A stretch of DNA of 64,000 nucleotides from Salinicola socius (GCF_001937195.1 NZ_MSDO01000029.1:1-64000); one strand, 5' to 3'. Positions 27,216 through 36,734 are shown, counted from the first letter of the stretch. The notes: a model not told the origin generated them from the sequence alone. Translations and numbers: made by a program.

Positions 27216-29816
27216 ATGACCGACAACAAGCCTTCCGGCCCCGATCAGGCCAAGCTGGATGAACTGGCCGCGACCGACACCGGTGGTCGCAAGCTGACCG
27301 GAACGCCCAACCGCATCCTGCTGGGTGTGGCGGCGTTATGGTCGCTGTTTCAGCTGTGGATCGCGTCGCCGCTACCCTTTATCGTCGGGTTCGGTGTCTT
27401 CAGTGCCACCGAGGCGCGTTCCATTCATCTGGCCTTCGCCGTCTTTCTCGCCTTCATGGCCTACCCGGCGTTCAAGCGCTCGCCCCGCGAACGCATGCCG
27501 ATTCCCGACTGGATTCTGGCTATCGTGGCGGCGTTCTGTGCCTCCTATCTCTATTTCTTCTACGCGCAGCTGTCACAACGCCCCGGCGCGCCGATCCTGC
27601 AGGATGTGGTCGTCGGCGTGGTAGGGATCGTGCTGCTGCTCGAAGCGACGCGCCGCGCGCTCGGCCCGCCGCTGATGATCATCGCGCTGATCTTTCTGGT
27701 CTACTCGCTGGCCGGGCCTTACATGCCGGGCATTCTGGCCCACCGCGGCGTGAGCTTTTCGGGTCTGGTCAACCACCAGTGGCTGACCACGCAAGGCGTG
27801 TTCGGGATCGCGCTGGGGGTCTCCACCAGTTTCGTGTTCCTGTTCGTGCTGTTCGGCGCGCTGCTCGACAAGGCGGGTGCCGGCAACTACTTCATCAAGG
27901 TGGCGTTCTCGCTGCTGGGCCACTATCGCGGCGGTCCGGCCAAGGCGGCGGTTGTCGCCTCCGGCCTCACCGGCCTGATTTCCGGCTCTTCGATTGCCAA
28001 TACCGTGACCACCGGTACCTTCACCATTCCGATGATGAAGCGTGTCGGTTTCAGTGCCACCAAGGCCGGCGCGGTCGAGGTTTCCTCCTCCGTCAACGGT
28101 CAGATCATGCCGCCCGTCATGGGGGCCGCGGCGTTTCTGATGGTCGAGTATGTGGGCATCTCCTATCTCGAGGTGATCAAGCATGCCTTTCTGCCGGCGG
28201 TGATCTCCTATATCGCGCTGCTCTACATCGTTCATCTCGAAGCGATGAAGGCGGGCATGCAGGGGCTGCCCAGCGGCAACCCGCAGCGTCCGTGGCTCAA
28301 CAAGATTATTGGGTTTCTGACCGGTCTGGTCGGATTGATGCTGATGTCCGTCATCGTCTATTACGGCCTCGGCTGGCTCAAGCCCGCGCTGGGCGAGAGC
28401 GCGCCTTGGGTCATCGCGCTTTTGCTTGCCGCCGTCTATGTGGGGCTGATCAAGCTGGGTTCGAACTATCCCCCGCTGGAAATCGATGACCCCAATTCTG
28501 AAATCACCACGCTGCCGCGCACCAAACCCACCGTGATGGTGGGGCTGCACTATATCCTGCCGGTCGTGGTGCTGGTGTGGTGTCTGATGGTGGAGCGTCT
28601 GTCGCCGGGGCTTTCGGCTTTCTGGGCCACCGCCTTCATGATCTTCATCATCCTGACCCAGCGCCCGGTCGACGCGTTATTCCGGGGCAAAAGCGATCTG
28701 GTCAACGACATCAAGCGCGGCGGCATGGACCTCTGGGACGGTCTGATCGATGGCGCCCGCAACATGATCGGCATCGGTATTGCCACGGCGACCGCCGGCA
28801 TCATCGTCGGCGCCGTTGCCCAGACCGGGGTTGGCCTGGTGCTGGCGGACCTGGTCGAGACACTATCGATGGGCAACCTGCTGCTGATGCTGCTGCTCAC
28901 CGGGGTTCTGAGCCTGATCCTGGGCATGGGTCTGCCGACCACCGCCAACTACATCGTGGTTTCCGCGCTGCTGGCGCCGGTCATCGTTCAGTTGGGCGAG
29001 CAGAATGGCCTGATCGTACCGCTGATCGCCGTTCACATGTTCGTGTTCTACTTCGGCATCATGGCAGACGTGACGCCGCCGGTAGGACTCGCCTCGTTCG
29101 CCGCGGCGGCGATCTCCGGCGCGGATCCGATCCGGACCGGGTTCCAGGCGTTCTACTACAGCCTGAGAACGGCGGCGCTGCCGTTCCTGTTCATCTTCAA
29201 TACCGATCTGTTGCTGATCAATGTCGATTGGCTGCACGGCGTCATCATCTTCATCGTGGCCACGGCGGCTATGCTGATTTTCGCGGCGGCAACGCAAGGA
29301 TTCATGCTGGTCAAGAGTCGCTGGTACGAGAGCCTGCTGCTGCTGCTGATCGCCTTCTCGCTGTTCCGCCCCGGCTTCTGGATGGACATGATCGATGCGC
29401 CCTACCAAGAGGTGCCGCCGGCGCAGTTCGAGCAGGCGCTGGGCGACATCGGGCCCAACGATCATCTGATGACGCGCATCGATGGTTTCGATGCCTACGG
29501 CGCGCCGACCAGTTTCGTGATTCAGGTGCCGGCGACCGAAGGTGATACCGGCGCCGAGCGCCTGCAGAGCCTGGGGCTGCATCTGATGGAAGAAGACGGC
29601 AAGGTGCTGGTCGACATGACCGATTTCGGCAGCCAGGCGGAAAAGCTGGGCTTCGATTTCGATCAGCAGATCGTGACGGTGCGCGTTCCGACGTCTCAGA
29701 TGCCGAAGGAGTTGATGTGGATTCCGGCGCTGCTGTTGTTCGGGTTGGTCGTCGCGTTGCAGCGACGTCGGCGTGAACCCAAGGCCAACAAGCCGGAACC
29801 GATCGCGACTGCCTGA
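27216..29816 (+). CDS. TRAP transporter fused permease (TAXI type, 4TM/12TM)
   Basis: An 866-residue inner-membrane protein joining the small (DctQ-like, about residues 1-200) and large (DctM-like) TRAP subunits, as is usual for TAXI systems. Hallmarks of the large subunit are VVASGLTGLISGSSIANTVTTGTFTIPMMKRVGF and GVLSLILGMGLPTTANYIVVSAL, followed by PPVGLASFAAAAISGADPIRTG. The last about 170 residues carry extra helices and a soluble DUF3394-type domain, ending with a further helix and a charged tail. Transport is driven by a Na+ or H+ gradient. Confidence 0.93.
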   Translation: MTDNKPSGPDQAKLDELAATDTGGRKLTGTPNRILLGVAALWSLFQLWIASPLPFIVGFGVFSATEARSIHLAFAVFLAFMAYPAFKRSPRERMPIPDWILAIVAAFCASYLYFFYAQLSQRPGAPILQDVVVGVVGIVLLLEATRRALGPPLMIIALIFLVYSLAGPYMPGILAHRGVSFSGLVNHQWLTTQGVFGIALGVSTSFVFLFVLFGALLDKAGAGNYFIKVAFSLLGHYRGGPAKAAVVASGLTGLISGSSIANTVTTGTFTIPMMKRVGFSATKAGAVEVSSSVNGQIMPPVMGAAAFLMVEYVGISYLEVIKHAFLPAVISYIALLYIVHLEAMKAGMQGLPSGNPQRPWLNKIIGFLTGLVGLMLMSVIVYYGLGWLKPALGESAPWVIALLLAAVYVGLIKLGSNYPPLEIDDPNSEITTLPRTKPTVMVGLHYILPVVVLVWCLMVERLSPGLSAFWATAFMIFIILTQRPVDALFRGKSDLVNDIKRGGMDLWDGLIDGARNMIGIGIATATAGIIVGAVAQTGVGLVLADLVETLSMGNLLLMLLLTGVLSLILGMGLPTTANYIVVSALLAPVIVQLGEQNGLIVPLIAVHMFVFYFGIMADVTPPVGLASFAAAAISGADPIRTGFQAFYYSLRTAALPFLFIFNTDLLLINVDWLHGVIIFIVATAAMLIFAAATQGFMLVKSRWYESLLLLLIAFSLFRPGFWMDMIDAPYQEVPPAQFEQALGDIGPNDHLMTRIDGFDAYGAPTSFVIQVPATEGDTGAERLQSLGLHLMEEDGKVLVDMTDFGSQAEKLGFDFDQQIVTVRVPTSQMPKELMWIPALLLFGLVVALQRRRREPKANKPEPIATA

Positions 29817-29844
29817 CGCGGAATGGCAGACGTGGCAACATGAT

Positions 29845-29874
29845 GGCCGTCTCATCCGAGACGGCCGTTTTTTT
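29845..29874 (+). terminator. Intrinsic terminator of the TRAP operon
   Basis: A perfect 9-bp stem (GGCCGTCTC / GAGACGGCC) with a 4-base loop is followed by seven T residues, shortly after the permease stop codon. Confidence 0.92.
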
Positions 29875-30032
29875 GTCTCGGCGTGACGGGCGGGCTTCAC
29901 TCAGAGGGTTTTACCCGGCGGATTCGATTGCACGAGCGTTACTGAACCGGCTCTGCCGAATGAATTCTCTCGAACGGGCCGACTGCGCCGCTGTTGTCGA
30001 GCCATCCTGCGGCAAATGTGAACGAGGTGATC

Positions 30033-30482
30033 GTGAGCTTTCCCGATGCATCCATCGATTATCGCCAGCATCCCGAATGCTACCGGATCGGTCACGGGGA
30101 GCGTGGTGTGTTCCATGTCCATCCCTACAAGGGTGAACTGCTTCCGCTATGGGCGATCCGCAACGAGGCCGATGCCAGGCAGGCCGTCGCCGACCTGTAC
30201 GCGCGCTATCGCGATTATCGTGGACAAAATGATTTCGTGGGCATGGACATGGCGCGGAAATACCTTCAGATGGGCTATACCCGTGCGCGTCGCTACGCGC
30301 GTTATCCCGGCGGGCGCAAGAAGGATGCCGAGGGCCGCCTGCGTCAGCCGAGCAACGCCGACGCCGAGAAAGCGCGCATTGCCGAGCACTATCGTGAGAA
30401 GCTGGATCAGGTGCGTGCCGATGACGTCTATCAGCGGGCCAAGCGGGAATACCAGCGTCGCCTGAGATCCGCCAAACGCTGA
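30033..30482 (+). CDS. DUF4385 domain protein
   Basis: A 149-residue protein. GTG 30033 is chosen because GAGGTGA lies immediately upstream at normal spacing and the product begins MSFPDASIDYRQHPECYRIG, matching the DUF4385 start; longer starts at 29994-30027 are possible. Recognised family segments are GERGVFHVHPYKGELLPLW and VGMDMARKYLQMGYTRARRYA. The C-terminal third is rich in K, R, E and A. DUF4385 proteins are found in bacteria and some phages and have no established function. No signal peptide or membrane segment is visible, so it is probably cytoplasmic. Confidence 0.8.
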   Translation: MSFPDASIDYRQHPECYRIGHGERGVFHVHPYKGELLPLWAIRNEADARQAVADLYARYRDYRGQNDFVGMDMARKYLQMGYTRARRYARYPGGRKKDAEGRLRQPSNADAEKARIAEHYREKLDQVRADDVYQRAKREYQRRLRSAKR

Positions 30483-30524
30483 TCCCACCCGATTCCAGCG
30501 ATCATTTTTTGACAGGAGCCCCCC

Positions 30525-31358
30525 TTGCCAACGCTTGCCGCCATTCATCGTTATCCGATCAAATCCACCGCTGGCTCATCGCTACAGCGCGCTCGTGTCG
30601 AGGAAGAAGGCCTTGTCGGCGACCGCCGGTTCATGGTGGTCAAGCCCGACGGCACTTTCCTCACGGCGCGCACCCATCCCGGACTTCAGTTGGTGAGGGC
30701 GCAGTTCGACGGGGAGCGTCTGACCCTGACCCACAACACGCTGCCGCCAGTGGACGTGGCGCGCCAGGAGTTCTCGGTGCAACCCTTCGATACCGAAGTG
30801 TGGACCGATGCCTTTGCGGCCAAGACCACTAATGATTCCCTCGACAAGTGGTTCAGTGAGGCCGCCGGGGAGCCCGCGCGGCTGCTGTGGCTGGGTGAGC
30901 GCTCGCCGCGTTACCGGGAATCGCTCGGCGTGCGAGTCAGTTTTGCCGATGGCTATCCGCTGCTGCTGATTTCCGAGGCCTCTCTGGAGGATCTCAATGG
31001 ACGTAATGATGGAACTCACGTGATGGCGCAGTTCCGCCCCAACCTCGTCGCGGCCGGCACCGAGCCCTACGCGGAGGATCGCTGGAAGCGTATCCGGATC
31101 GGCGAGGTCACGTTCCGGATCGATGCCCCCTGTGCCCGATGCGCCATGGTGACGGTGGATCCCGCCAAGGGGGAAAAGAGAGCCGACAAGGAGCCGCTCA
31201 AGACCCTGGCGGGCTATCGTCGAGGCGACAAGGGCAAGGTCTATTTCGGGCAGAATCTCGTCGCGGAAAACAGCGGTGAGATCGGCGTCGACGACCCGAT
31301 CGAGGTACTGGAATTTTCGAGCCAAGGTGAACCGGCAATGAACGTTATCGATCGGTAA
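30525..31358 (+). CDS. MOSC domain protein (YcbX/mARC N-terminal type)
   Basis: A 277-residue protein with an N-terminal MOSC beta-barrel domain (LAAIHRYPIKSTAG, GLVGDRRFMVVKPDG) and a MOSC catalytic domain (FRPNLVAAG and IDAPCARCAMVTVD with Cys203 and Cys206). In YcbX and mARC the conserved Cys ligates a molybdenum cofactor that reduces N-hydroxylated compounds. E. coli YcbX carries a C-terminal 2Fe-2S domain that is absent here, so an external electron donor would be needed. The TTG start at 30525 has AGGAG 7 bases upstream. Confidence 0.88.
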   Translation: MPTLAAIHRYPIKSTAGSSLQRARVEEEGLVGDRRFMVVKPDGTFLTARTHPGLQLVRAQFDGERLTLTHNTLPPVDVARQEFSVQPFDTEVWTDAFAAKTTNDSLDKWFSEAAGEPARLLWLGERSPRYRESLGVRVSFADGYPLLLISEASLEDLNGRNDGTHVMAQFRPNLVAAGTEPYAEDRWKRIRIGEVTFRIDAPCARCAMVTVDPAKGEKRADKEPLKTLAGYRRGDKGKVYFGQNLVAENSGEIGVDDPIEVLEFSSQGEPAMNVIDR

Positions 31359-31365
31359 CGTTCAT
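31338..31365 (+). other. Hairpin spanning the MOSC stop codon
   Basis: ATGAACGTTA pairs with TAACGTTCAT (10 bp, 8-base loop). The TAA stop of the MOSC gene lies in the 3' arm. No T run follows. It may block 3' exonucleases or slow the ribosome at the stop. Confidence 0.6.
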
Positions 31366-31884
31366 GCTCGGCAAGAGAGATGATGGATGTAAACCGGTTC
31401 ATCTTCGCGTCAGGTTGTCGAGCGTTCTGTTACATTAGTTGTTGTTGAATTTTTGATGTGTCCGCTATCCCGTCGCCGCCCATGAAGCCCGCTGTCATGC
31501 AGGGTTCATCTACACGACCGTCCCTGCCCTGAAAGCCCCATTTTACGTTTGCTGACAGTCGGCGCTCGCCGTTCGGCCACTACCTGGTGTCATCTGGTGT
31601 CCATCATCACGTTTTTCTGAATCAACATTCAATCACGTAGCCTTACAAAATTTGCAGCCTGCAAAGCGGTTTTTGCTTGCTCGATCCTACCCCCGCGCCT
31701 TACGACTAAAAGTGCAGCCTGCGCCTTTCGTCTCATGCGTCGTTCGTTCCATGAGTCTTTCGTCAGTCGATGAGATGACGCTGCGCTCAGGCCGACAATC
31801 CTTGTCACTGGATCGCCCTCGAACATCGAGCGGTTTGCGATGGACCGAGGGACTCGACGATCACCACCGCACGGGAGTGCCACC
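31366..31884 (+). other. Long upstream region of the carbonic anhydrase gene
   Basis: About 520 bases with no credible gene. Part of it is AT-richer than its surroundings (31430-31460 and 31610-31680). It contains a near-repeat GGTGTCATCTGGTGTCCAT around 31588-31606 and a repeated GCAGCCTGC (about 31652 and 31711). It is long enough to contain regulated promoters or a small RNA, but none was identified. Confidence 0.4.
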
Positions 31885-32544
31885 ATGCAATTCTTCGACC
31901 GACTGTTACTCGAGAACCGGGCCTGGGCCGATGACATGAAGGCTTCCGATCCGGAAATCTTCCAGCGGCTTCACCAGGGGCAATCGCCTGCCGCGTTATG
32001 GATTGGCTGCTGCGACAGTCGCGTACCGGCAGAGCAGATCTGCAACGCCAAACCCGGTGAACTCTTCATCCATCGCAACATCGCCAATCTGGTGCATGAA
32101 GACGACGCCAACGTGTCGAGCGTGCTCGAGTACGCGATCAACGCGCTCAAGGTGGATCACATCATCGTCTGTGGCCATCGCGGCTGCGGCGGCATTCAGG
32201 CGGCAGTCAGCGGCGGGGACGCCCTGCAGGCATTGCCCTACGTCGACAGGCACCTCGGACAGGTCAAGCGATTGGTCGCCGAGCGTCGCCCAGAGCTCGA
32301 GACATTCGCGGCGCTGAGCGAGCAGGTCGACCACGTGGTCGAGCTCAACGTGAGCGCGCAGGTCGAACGGCTTTCCGGCATGCGTCTGGTCACGGATAGC
32401 TGGCGTGAACGTCGGGCGCCGAGCCTGCATGGGTGGGTCTACGATCTGGCGAGCGGGCTTCTGGAAGAGGTCTGTCGTCGTGATCCCGATGGGGCGGAGG
32501 CTGAGCCTGCGCAACAGAGCTGGCTGCGCGCCGCGGCCGGCTAG
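31885..32544 (+). CDS. Beta-class carbonic anhydrase
   Basis: A 219-residue cytosolic enzyme that interconverts CO2 and bicarbonate. ATG 31885 has GGGAG upstream. All active-site elements are present: zinc ligands Cys42, His98 and Cys101 (in CCDSRVP and CGHRGCGG) and the Asp44-Arg46 dyad. FIHRNIANLV and SVLEYAINALKVDHIIVCGH are family landmarks, and LHGWVYDLASGLLE closes the domain. The SulP transporter follows 44 bases downstream. This pairing is well known and supplies bicarbonate to the cell. Confidence 0.94.
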   Translation: MQFFDRLLLENRAWADDMKASDPEIFQRLHQGQSPAALWIGCCDSRVPAEQICNAKPGELFIHRNIANLVHEDDANVSSVLEYAINALKVDHIIVCGHRGCGGIQAAVSGGDALQALPYVDRHLGQVKRLVAERRPELETFAALSEQVDHVVELNVSAQVERLSGMRLVTDSWRERRAPSLHGWVYDLASGLLEEVCRRDPDGAEAEPAQQSWLRAAAG

Positions 32545-32588
32545 CCCACTCCTTCCACGCTGTGGCTCATGGATTCGAGGACACGACA

Positions 32589-34220
32589 ATGACGATATCA
32601 AGACAGACGACATCCGCGCAGACGACATCGACACAAACGATACCCGCAACGTCGACGACGTCGACACCTCACGATAAACCCGGCACCTTGTCCTTTAGAC
32701 ATCTCTCCCGTGACATCCCGGCGGGGATCGTCGTCTTCCTGGTCGCGATTCCCCTCTGTCTGGGAATTGCGCTGGCGTCCGGGGCACCGCCTATCGCAGG
32801 TCTCGTCGCGGGTATGGTGGGGGGCCTGGTCGTGACGATGTTCAGCGGCTCCGCGCTCAGCGTCAGTGGTCCGGCCGCGGGATTGACCGTGATCGTGCTG
32901 GACGCGATCGAGCAGCTCGGCGGCTTCGGCGCGTTCCTGATCGCGGTGATACTGGCCGGGGTGCTGCAACTGCTGATGGGGGTGTTCAAGCTGGGGCGAA
33001 TCGGTGCCTTCGTACCGACCTCGGTGATCAAGGGCATGCTGGCGGGTATCGGCCTGATTCTGGTGCTGGGACAGTTCCCGATGGCGTTGGGTCACCCGCT
33101 GGACGACATGCCGGCGATTACCGACCCGGTGGCGCTGTTCAGCGACATCTCGCCGCTGGCGACCTTGATCGCGCTGTTCAGTCTTGGCCTGCTGGTGCTG
33201 TGGGAGCAGCCGATCATCAAACGCCACCGCGCGCTGGCGCTGATTCCGGGCCCGCTGCTGGTGGTCATCGGCAGTATCGTCATCGATCGTCTGGTCGGCG
33301 GTGCGATGCCTGGCTGGGCGCTGGGGGCGGGACACCATATCGACCTGGGCGGACTATCCGGTCCGACGGAACTGATCGGGCAGATGACTCATCCCGACCT
33401 TGAGGCGCTTGCCAATCCGGCGGTCTACACCGTCGCCATCACCATCGCCATCATCGCCAGTCTCGAAACCCTGCTGAGTCTCGAGGCGATCGACAAGCTC
33501 GACCCGCTCAAGCGTCACTCGCCGCCTCACCGTGAACTGAAGGCACAGGGCATCGGTAACGTGGTCTGCGGTCTGGTCGGCGCGCTGCCGGTCACGGCGG
33601 TGATCGTGCGCAGCTCCGCCAATGCCAATGCCGGTGGCCGCACCCGGCTGTCGAGCCTGATCCACGGCAGCCTGCTGCTGGTGAGCGTGGCGTTCCTGGC
33701 GATGTGGCTGGAGCTGATTCCCTTGGCGACGCTGGCAGCGATCCTGCTGCACACCGGCTACAAGCTGGCCAGGCCGGCGCTGTTTCTCGATCAATACCGC
33801 GAAGGCATGCGTCGGTTCATCCCGTTCACCGTGACGGTGATCACGATTCTCGCCACCGATCTGCTGATGGGCGTGCTGGTGGGGCTGGTCTGCAGTCTCT
33901 ACTTCCTGCTGCAATCGGGTTACCGCTCGGCAATCGCCTGCACCCGGCGTGGTGAGCACATGTTGCTCAAGTTCCAGCAGGACGTTTCGTTTCTCAATCG
34001 CGAGGAGATGCGGCAGTGCCTCGATGCCGTGCCGGATAACGGGGAGCTGATCATCGATGCCATCGGTGCCAACTATATCGATCCGGATATTCGCGAGGAT
34101 ATCGACCGCTTCGTAGAGAATGCAGCGGCCCGGGGGATCGTGGTCGAACTGCGCGACGTCGAAGGGACCACCGGTACGTTCGGCGATGTCGAACCCTCGG
34201 GAATCGCCCGCACCGCCTGA
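32589..34220 (+). CDS. SulP-family transporter, probably bicarbonate
   Basis: A 543-residue inner-membrane anion transporter. ATG 32589 with GAGGA upstream is preferred over GTG 32562. A 30-residue Thr/Ser-rich N-terminal tail precedes the SulP core: RDIPAGIVVFLVAIPLCLGIALASGAPP, GSALSVSGPAAGLTVIV and ASLETLLSLEAIDKLDP. The C-terminal region (about 460-540) has a STAS-like fold (GELIIDAIGANYIDPDIREDIDRF). Being directly behind a carbonic anhydrase points to bicarbonate, although sulfate or other anions are possible. Confidence 0.9.
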   Translation: MTISRQTTSAQTTSTQTIPATSTTSTPHDKPGTLSFRHLSRDIPAGIVVFLVAIPLCLGIALASGAPPIAGLVAGMVGGLVVTMFSGSALSVSGPAAGLTVIVLDAIEQLGGFGAFLIAVILAGVLQLLMGVFKLGRIGAFVPTSVIKGMLAGIGLILVLGQFPMALGHPLDDMPAITDPVALFSDISPLATLIALFSLGLLVLWEQPIIKRHRALALIPGPLLVVIGSIVIDRLVGGAMPGWALGAGHHIDLGGLSGPTELIGQMTHPDLEALANPAVYTVAITIAIIASLETLLSLEAIDKLDPLKRHSPPHRELKAQGIGNVVCGLVGALPVTAVIVRSSANANAGGRTRLSSLIHGSLLLVSVAFLAMWLELIPLATLAAILLHTGYKLARPALFLDQYREGMRRFIPFTVTVITILATDLLMGVLVGLVCSLYFLLQSGYRSAIACTRRGEHMLLKFQQDVSFLNREEMRQCLDAVPDNGELIIDAIGANYIDPDIREDIDRFVENAAARGIVVELRDVEGTTGTFGDVEPSGIARTA

Positions 34221-34248
34221 TCGGTAGATCATGACGACCGGAATACCG

Positions 34249-34282
34249 ACCGCCGCGTGCCGTAAAGGACGCGGCGGTTTTT
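34249..34282 (+). terminator. Intrinsic terminator of the carbonic anhydrase/SulP operon
   Basis: A perfect 10-bp stem (ACCGCCGCGT / ACGCGGCGGT) with a 10-base loop is followed by a T run. It lies 28 bases after the SulP stop and just before the convergent GNAT gene. Confidence 0.9.
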
Positions 34283-34302
34283 CTGCTGCCTTTCTGCCGG
34301 TG

Positions 34303-34803
34303 TCATTCGATGAGTGGCTTGCGCAAATAGACGCGGTCGAGACCCCGTTCCCTGACGCGACGCGTTTCGAGGTAACCGTAGCGTCGGTAGATCGCCAGAT
34401 TGTCGTGCATCAGCTCCTGGGTATAGAGCGTGATGCTATCGAATTCGAGTTGGCGGGCCCGCGCCTCCGCGACCTGCATCAGTACCTTGCCGAATCCACG
34501 TCCCTGAGCCGTGGGAGCGACGGCGACGTTATCCAGCAGCAGCGTATCGGGCTGGGGAATCAATACCAGAAGACCCACCGGCTCATCGCCATTGTCCGCA
34601 TCGACGCTCTTTTTGCTGGTCACGTCATCGAATAGCAGGCTGACGTGACCAGCCTCGATATGGTGCGCATAGCGGTGGTCATCGATGTCACGTATCGGCC
34701 CCGGGATCTTGCCGATGCGATCGACGTAATGGCCGTAGGCAGCTTTGACCAGAGCCTCGATGGCCGGCAGGTCCGATAGTCTGGCTTCGCGCAGTATGCT
34801 CAT
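34303..34803 (-). CDS. GNAT-family N-acetyltransferase
   Basis: A 166-residue acetyltransferase with the canonical acetyl-CoA motif LLDNVAVAPTAQGRGFGKVLMQVAEARAR (Q/RGxGxG/A present) and a C-terminal NLAIYRRYGYLETRRV. ATG 34803 is chosen because it overlaps the stop of the PhoD-like gene upstream (ATGA) and has GAGG at normal spacing; the longer frame runs into that gene. The acceptor is unknown. Confidence 0.88.
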   Translation of the reverse strand: MSILREARLSDLPAIEALVKAAYGHYVDRIGKIPGPIRDIDDHRYAHHIEAGHVSLLFDDVTSKKSVDADNGDEPVGLLVLIPQPDTLLLDNVAVAPTAQGRGFGKVLMQVAEARARQLEFDSITLYTQELMHDNLAIYRRYGYLETRRVRERGLDRVYLRKPLIE

Positions 34804-36734
34804 CGGTGGGCCTCGTGGAAACGGGTGTCGCAATCGTCCGAGCCCAGTTGGGTCACTTCGCACGGTGCGCCCTGATCGTCGAGCAGAATCTGGCCGACGC
34901 CGGCCCGATTCCACAACCGTTCACCTTTCGAGGCGCGCTCGGGATAGTAGGGATCCACCGCCATGCGCCGCCGTTTGGTGAGCCAGTTCAGCGGTGACCA
35001 GGGCGCGTAGAGCCAGCGATTGAGGCGATCGAACCAGTCGAGCAGGGTATCGGGGAAGGTGTTCTTGAGGCCGCTGCTGGTGATCTGCCACATGCGGGGA
35101 CTGTTGCGACGCTGGCGAATGGTGATCGCGTAGACGAAGGAGTAATGCACGTCGCCGGAGAGAATCACGTAGCGCTGGGGCGTGCGGCTGTGCCGAAGGA
35201 TATTGAGCATGGTGTGCGCGGCGCCGGGGTGCGCCATCCAGTTTTCCGCGTCGACCAGCAACGGCTTGCCGAACCAGGTGAACGCGCGCTGAATGCCTTC
35301 GATCAGCTTGACCCCGAAGATCGGTGCCGGGGAGACGATGATCACCGAAGGTTCTTCGAGCAGTTCCTGCTGGAATTCGCTCAGCGCTTCCCAATCCATC
35401 AGCCCCGAGGGGTGATGCAGGCGGCGTTCGCTGCGCCAGCGCCGGGTACGCGTATCCAGTACCACCAGTCGGGGCGTCGAATCGATCGTGTAGCCCCAGC
35501 CGGTGAACCGGAGCAGCTGCGTCACGAGCTGATTCTGCCTCTCGCAGTCGAGCCGGCCACTGGCGCTGGCCGAGTCGATCCAGGCACGGCAGGCCTCCAG
35601 CGGTTCGGCCAGACCGTCCGGATCGTTGCCCCATCCCTGACACAGCAGGTAGGCGATGAGCGCGTTACCCACGATCCGGCGCGAGAAGGGATGCTCGTAG
35701 ACCGCAGCCTCCCAGGCGGCGGACAGATTCCAGTCGTCGGTGACGTCGTGATCGTCGAAGATCATCAGGGTGGGCAGATGGGCGAGCAGGCGTGCCACTC
35801 CAGGGAGCCCCGCCACGAAAGCGTCGATATGCTGCTGCTCGCCGCGATAACGGTCCAGCTCCTCGGCAGCCAGTTGAGGCATCTCCACCTCGATCAGCCG
35901 CCATGGCGTCGGAGACCATACCAGCAGGTACATCGCCAGCAGTTCGGCGAAAGTGATCAGGTGATTTTCCGCGCTGGCCGTGGTGAAGATCGGCTTGCGC
36001 ACGCCGCCGAAGAACTTCTCGCGCAGGGCCTCGGTGGATCGAATGGCCGGCAGCAGATCATCTCGGTGGTAGTAGGTCTCGTCGCGGGCATACAACTCGC
36101 TGCCGCTGGCGATGTCCGTGCCTTCCAGGCACTCGTCGTGGAGCCCCAGGCGGGCGATCAGCGAATGGATGGCGGCCAGCATCGGGCCGGCCACATCATC
36201 GGCGTAGATCTGATCGCCGGTCATCAGCAGCGCTGCGGGCCGGGCGGCGCTGTCTCGGTGGCGCTCGCTCAGCCAGCGATCGGCGCGCACCAGGCCATCC
36301 TGACTGGGATGGTGAGGCTTGCGACAGGAGCCATGCAGCAGATTGTCGTAGCGCGAGCGCAACACCAGGGTCGGCAGCGGCTCACCGTCGTAGCACAGCG
36401 ACTCGCCCCAGTCGCGCATCGAGCGCCAGCCGGCGCCTTCCCATTCGGAACATTCCCCTTCCGCAGCCACACGATAGGCGAGGTCGTAGCCAATCACGAC
36501 ATCCAGAGGCAGGGGATCGTCCAGCTGCAGATCGATCAGATGAAGGTGCGCGTGGGTACCGACCGCCAACCGGGTCGTCGCCGCTGACAGATCATGGGTT
36601 CGGTCGCCTTCGTCAGAGCTCAGCGTCAGTTGGAGTTCGAGGGCGCGTGAGGCGGCCAACCACAACACCAGCCGACGGGGCGCGGCGCGGCGGAGTAGGG
36701 GGCCGGCCAGAATGTCGGGGAGATCGTCTGACAA
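34800..36734 (-). CDS. PhoD-like metallophosphatase family protein
   Basis: A 644-residue protein with the metallophosphoesterase core of PhoD: LLMTGDQIYADDVAGP (first metal-binding loop), LMIFDDHDVTDDWN and YVILSGDVHYSF. The N-terminal about 130 residues form a beta-rich domain. Classical PhoD enzymes are exported by Tat or Sec and act on phosphodiesters or teichoic acids, but no signal peptide is visible here, so it is probably cytoplasmic. It is translationally coupled to a GNAT gene. The substrate is unknown and alkaline phosphatase activity is not certain. Confidence 0.85.
   Translation of the reverse strand: MSDDLPDILAGPLLRRAAPRRLVLWLAASRALELQLTLSSDEGDRTHDLSAATTRLAVGTHAHLHLIDLQLDDPLPLDVVIGYDLAYRVAAEGECSEWEGAGWRSMRDWGESLCYDGEPLPTLVLRSRYDNLLHGSCRKPHHPSQDGLVRADRWLSERHRDSAARPAALLMTGDQIYADDVAGPMLAAIHSLIARLGLHDECLEGTDIASGSELYARDETYYHRDDLLPAIRSTEALREKFFGGVRKPIFTTASAENHLITFAELLAMYLLVWSPTPWRLIEVEMPQLAAEELDRYRGEQQHIDAFVAGLPGVARLLAHLPTLMIFDDHDVTDDWNLSAAWEAAVYEHPFSRRIVGNALIAYLLCQGWGNDPDGLAEPLEACRAWIDSASASGRLDCERQNQLVTQLLRFTGWGYTIDSTPRLVVLDTRTRRWRSERRLHHPSGLMDWEALSEFQQELLEEPSVIIVSPAPIFGVKLIEGIQRAFTWFGKPLLVDAENWMAHPGAAHTMLNILRHSRTPQRYVILSGDVHYSFVYAITIRQRRNSPRMWQITSSGLKNTFPDTLLDWFDRLNRWLYAPWSPLNWLTKRRRMAVDPYYPERASKGERLWNRAGVGQILLDDQGAPCEVTQLGSDDCDTRFHEAHR

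Noticed and set aside
35145-36587. 480-residue plus-strand frame opposite the PhoD-like gene
   Set aside because: It is a shadow of the metallophosphatase frame; no start signal or motif.
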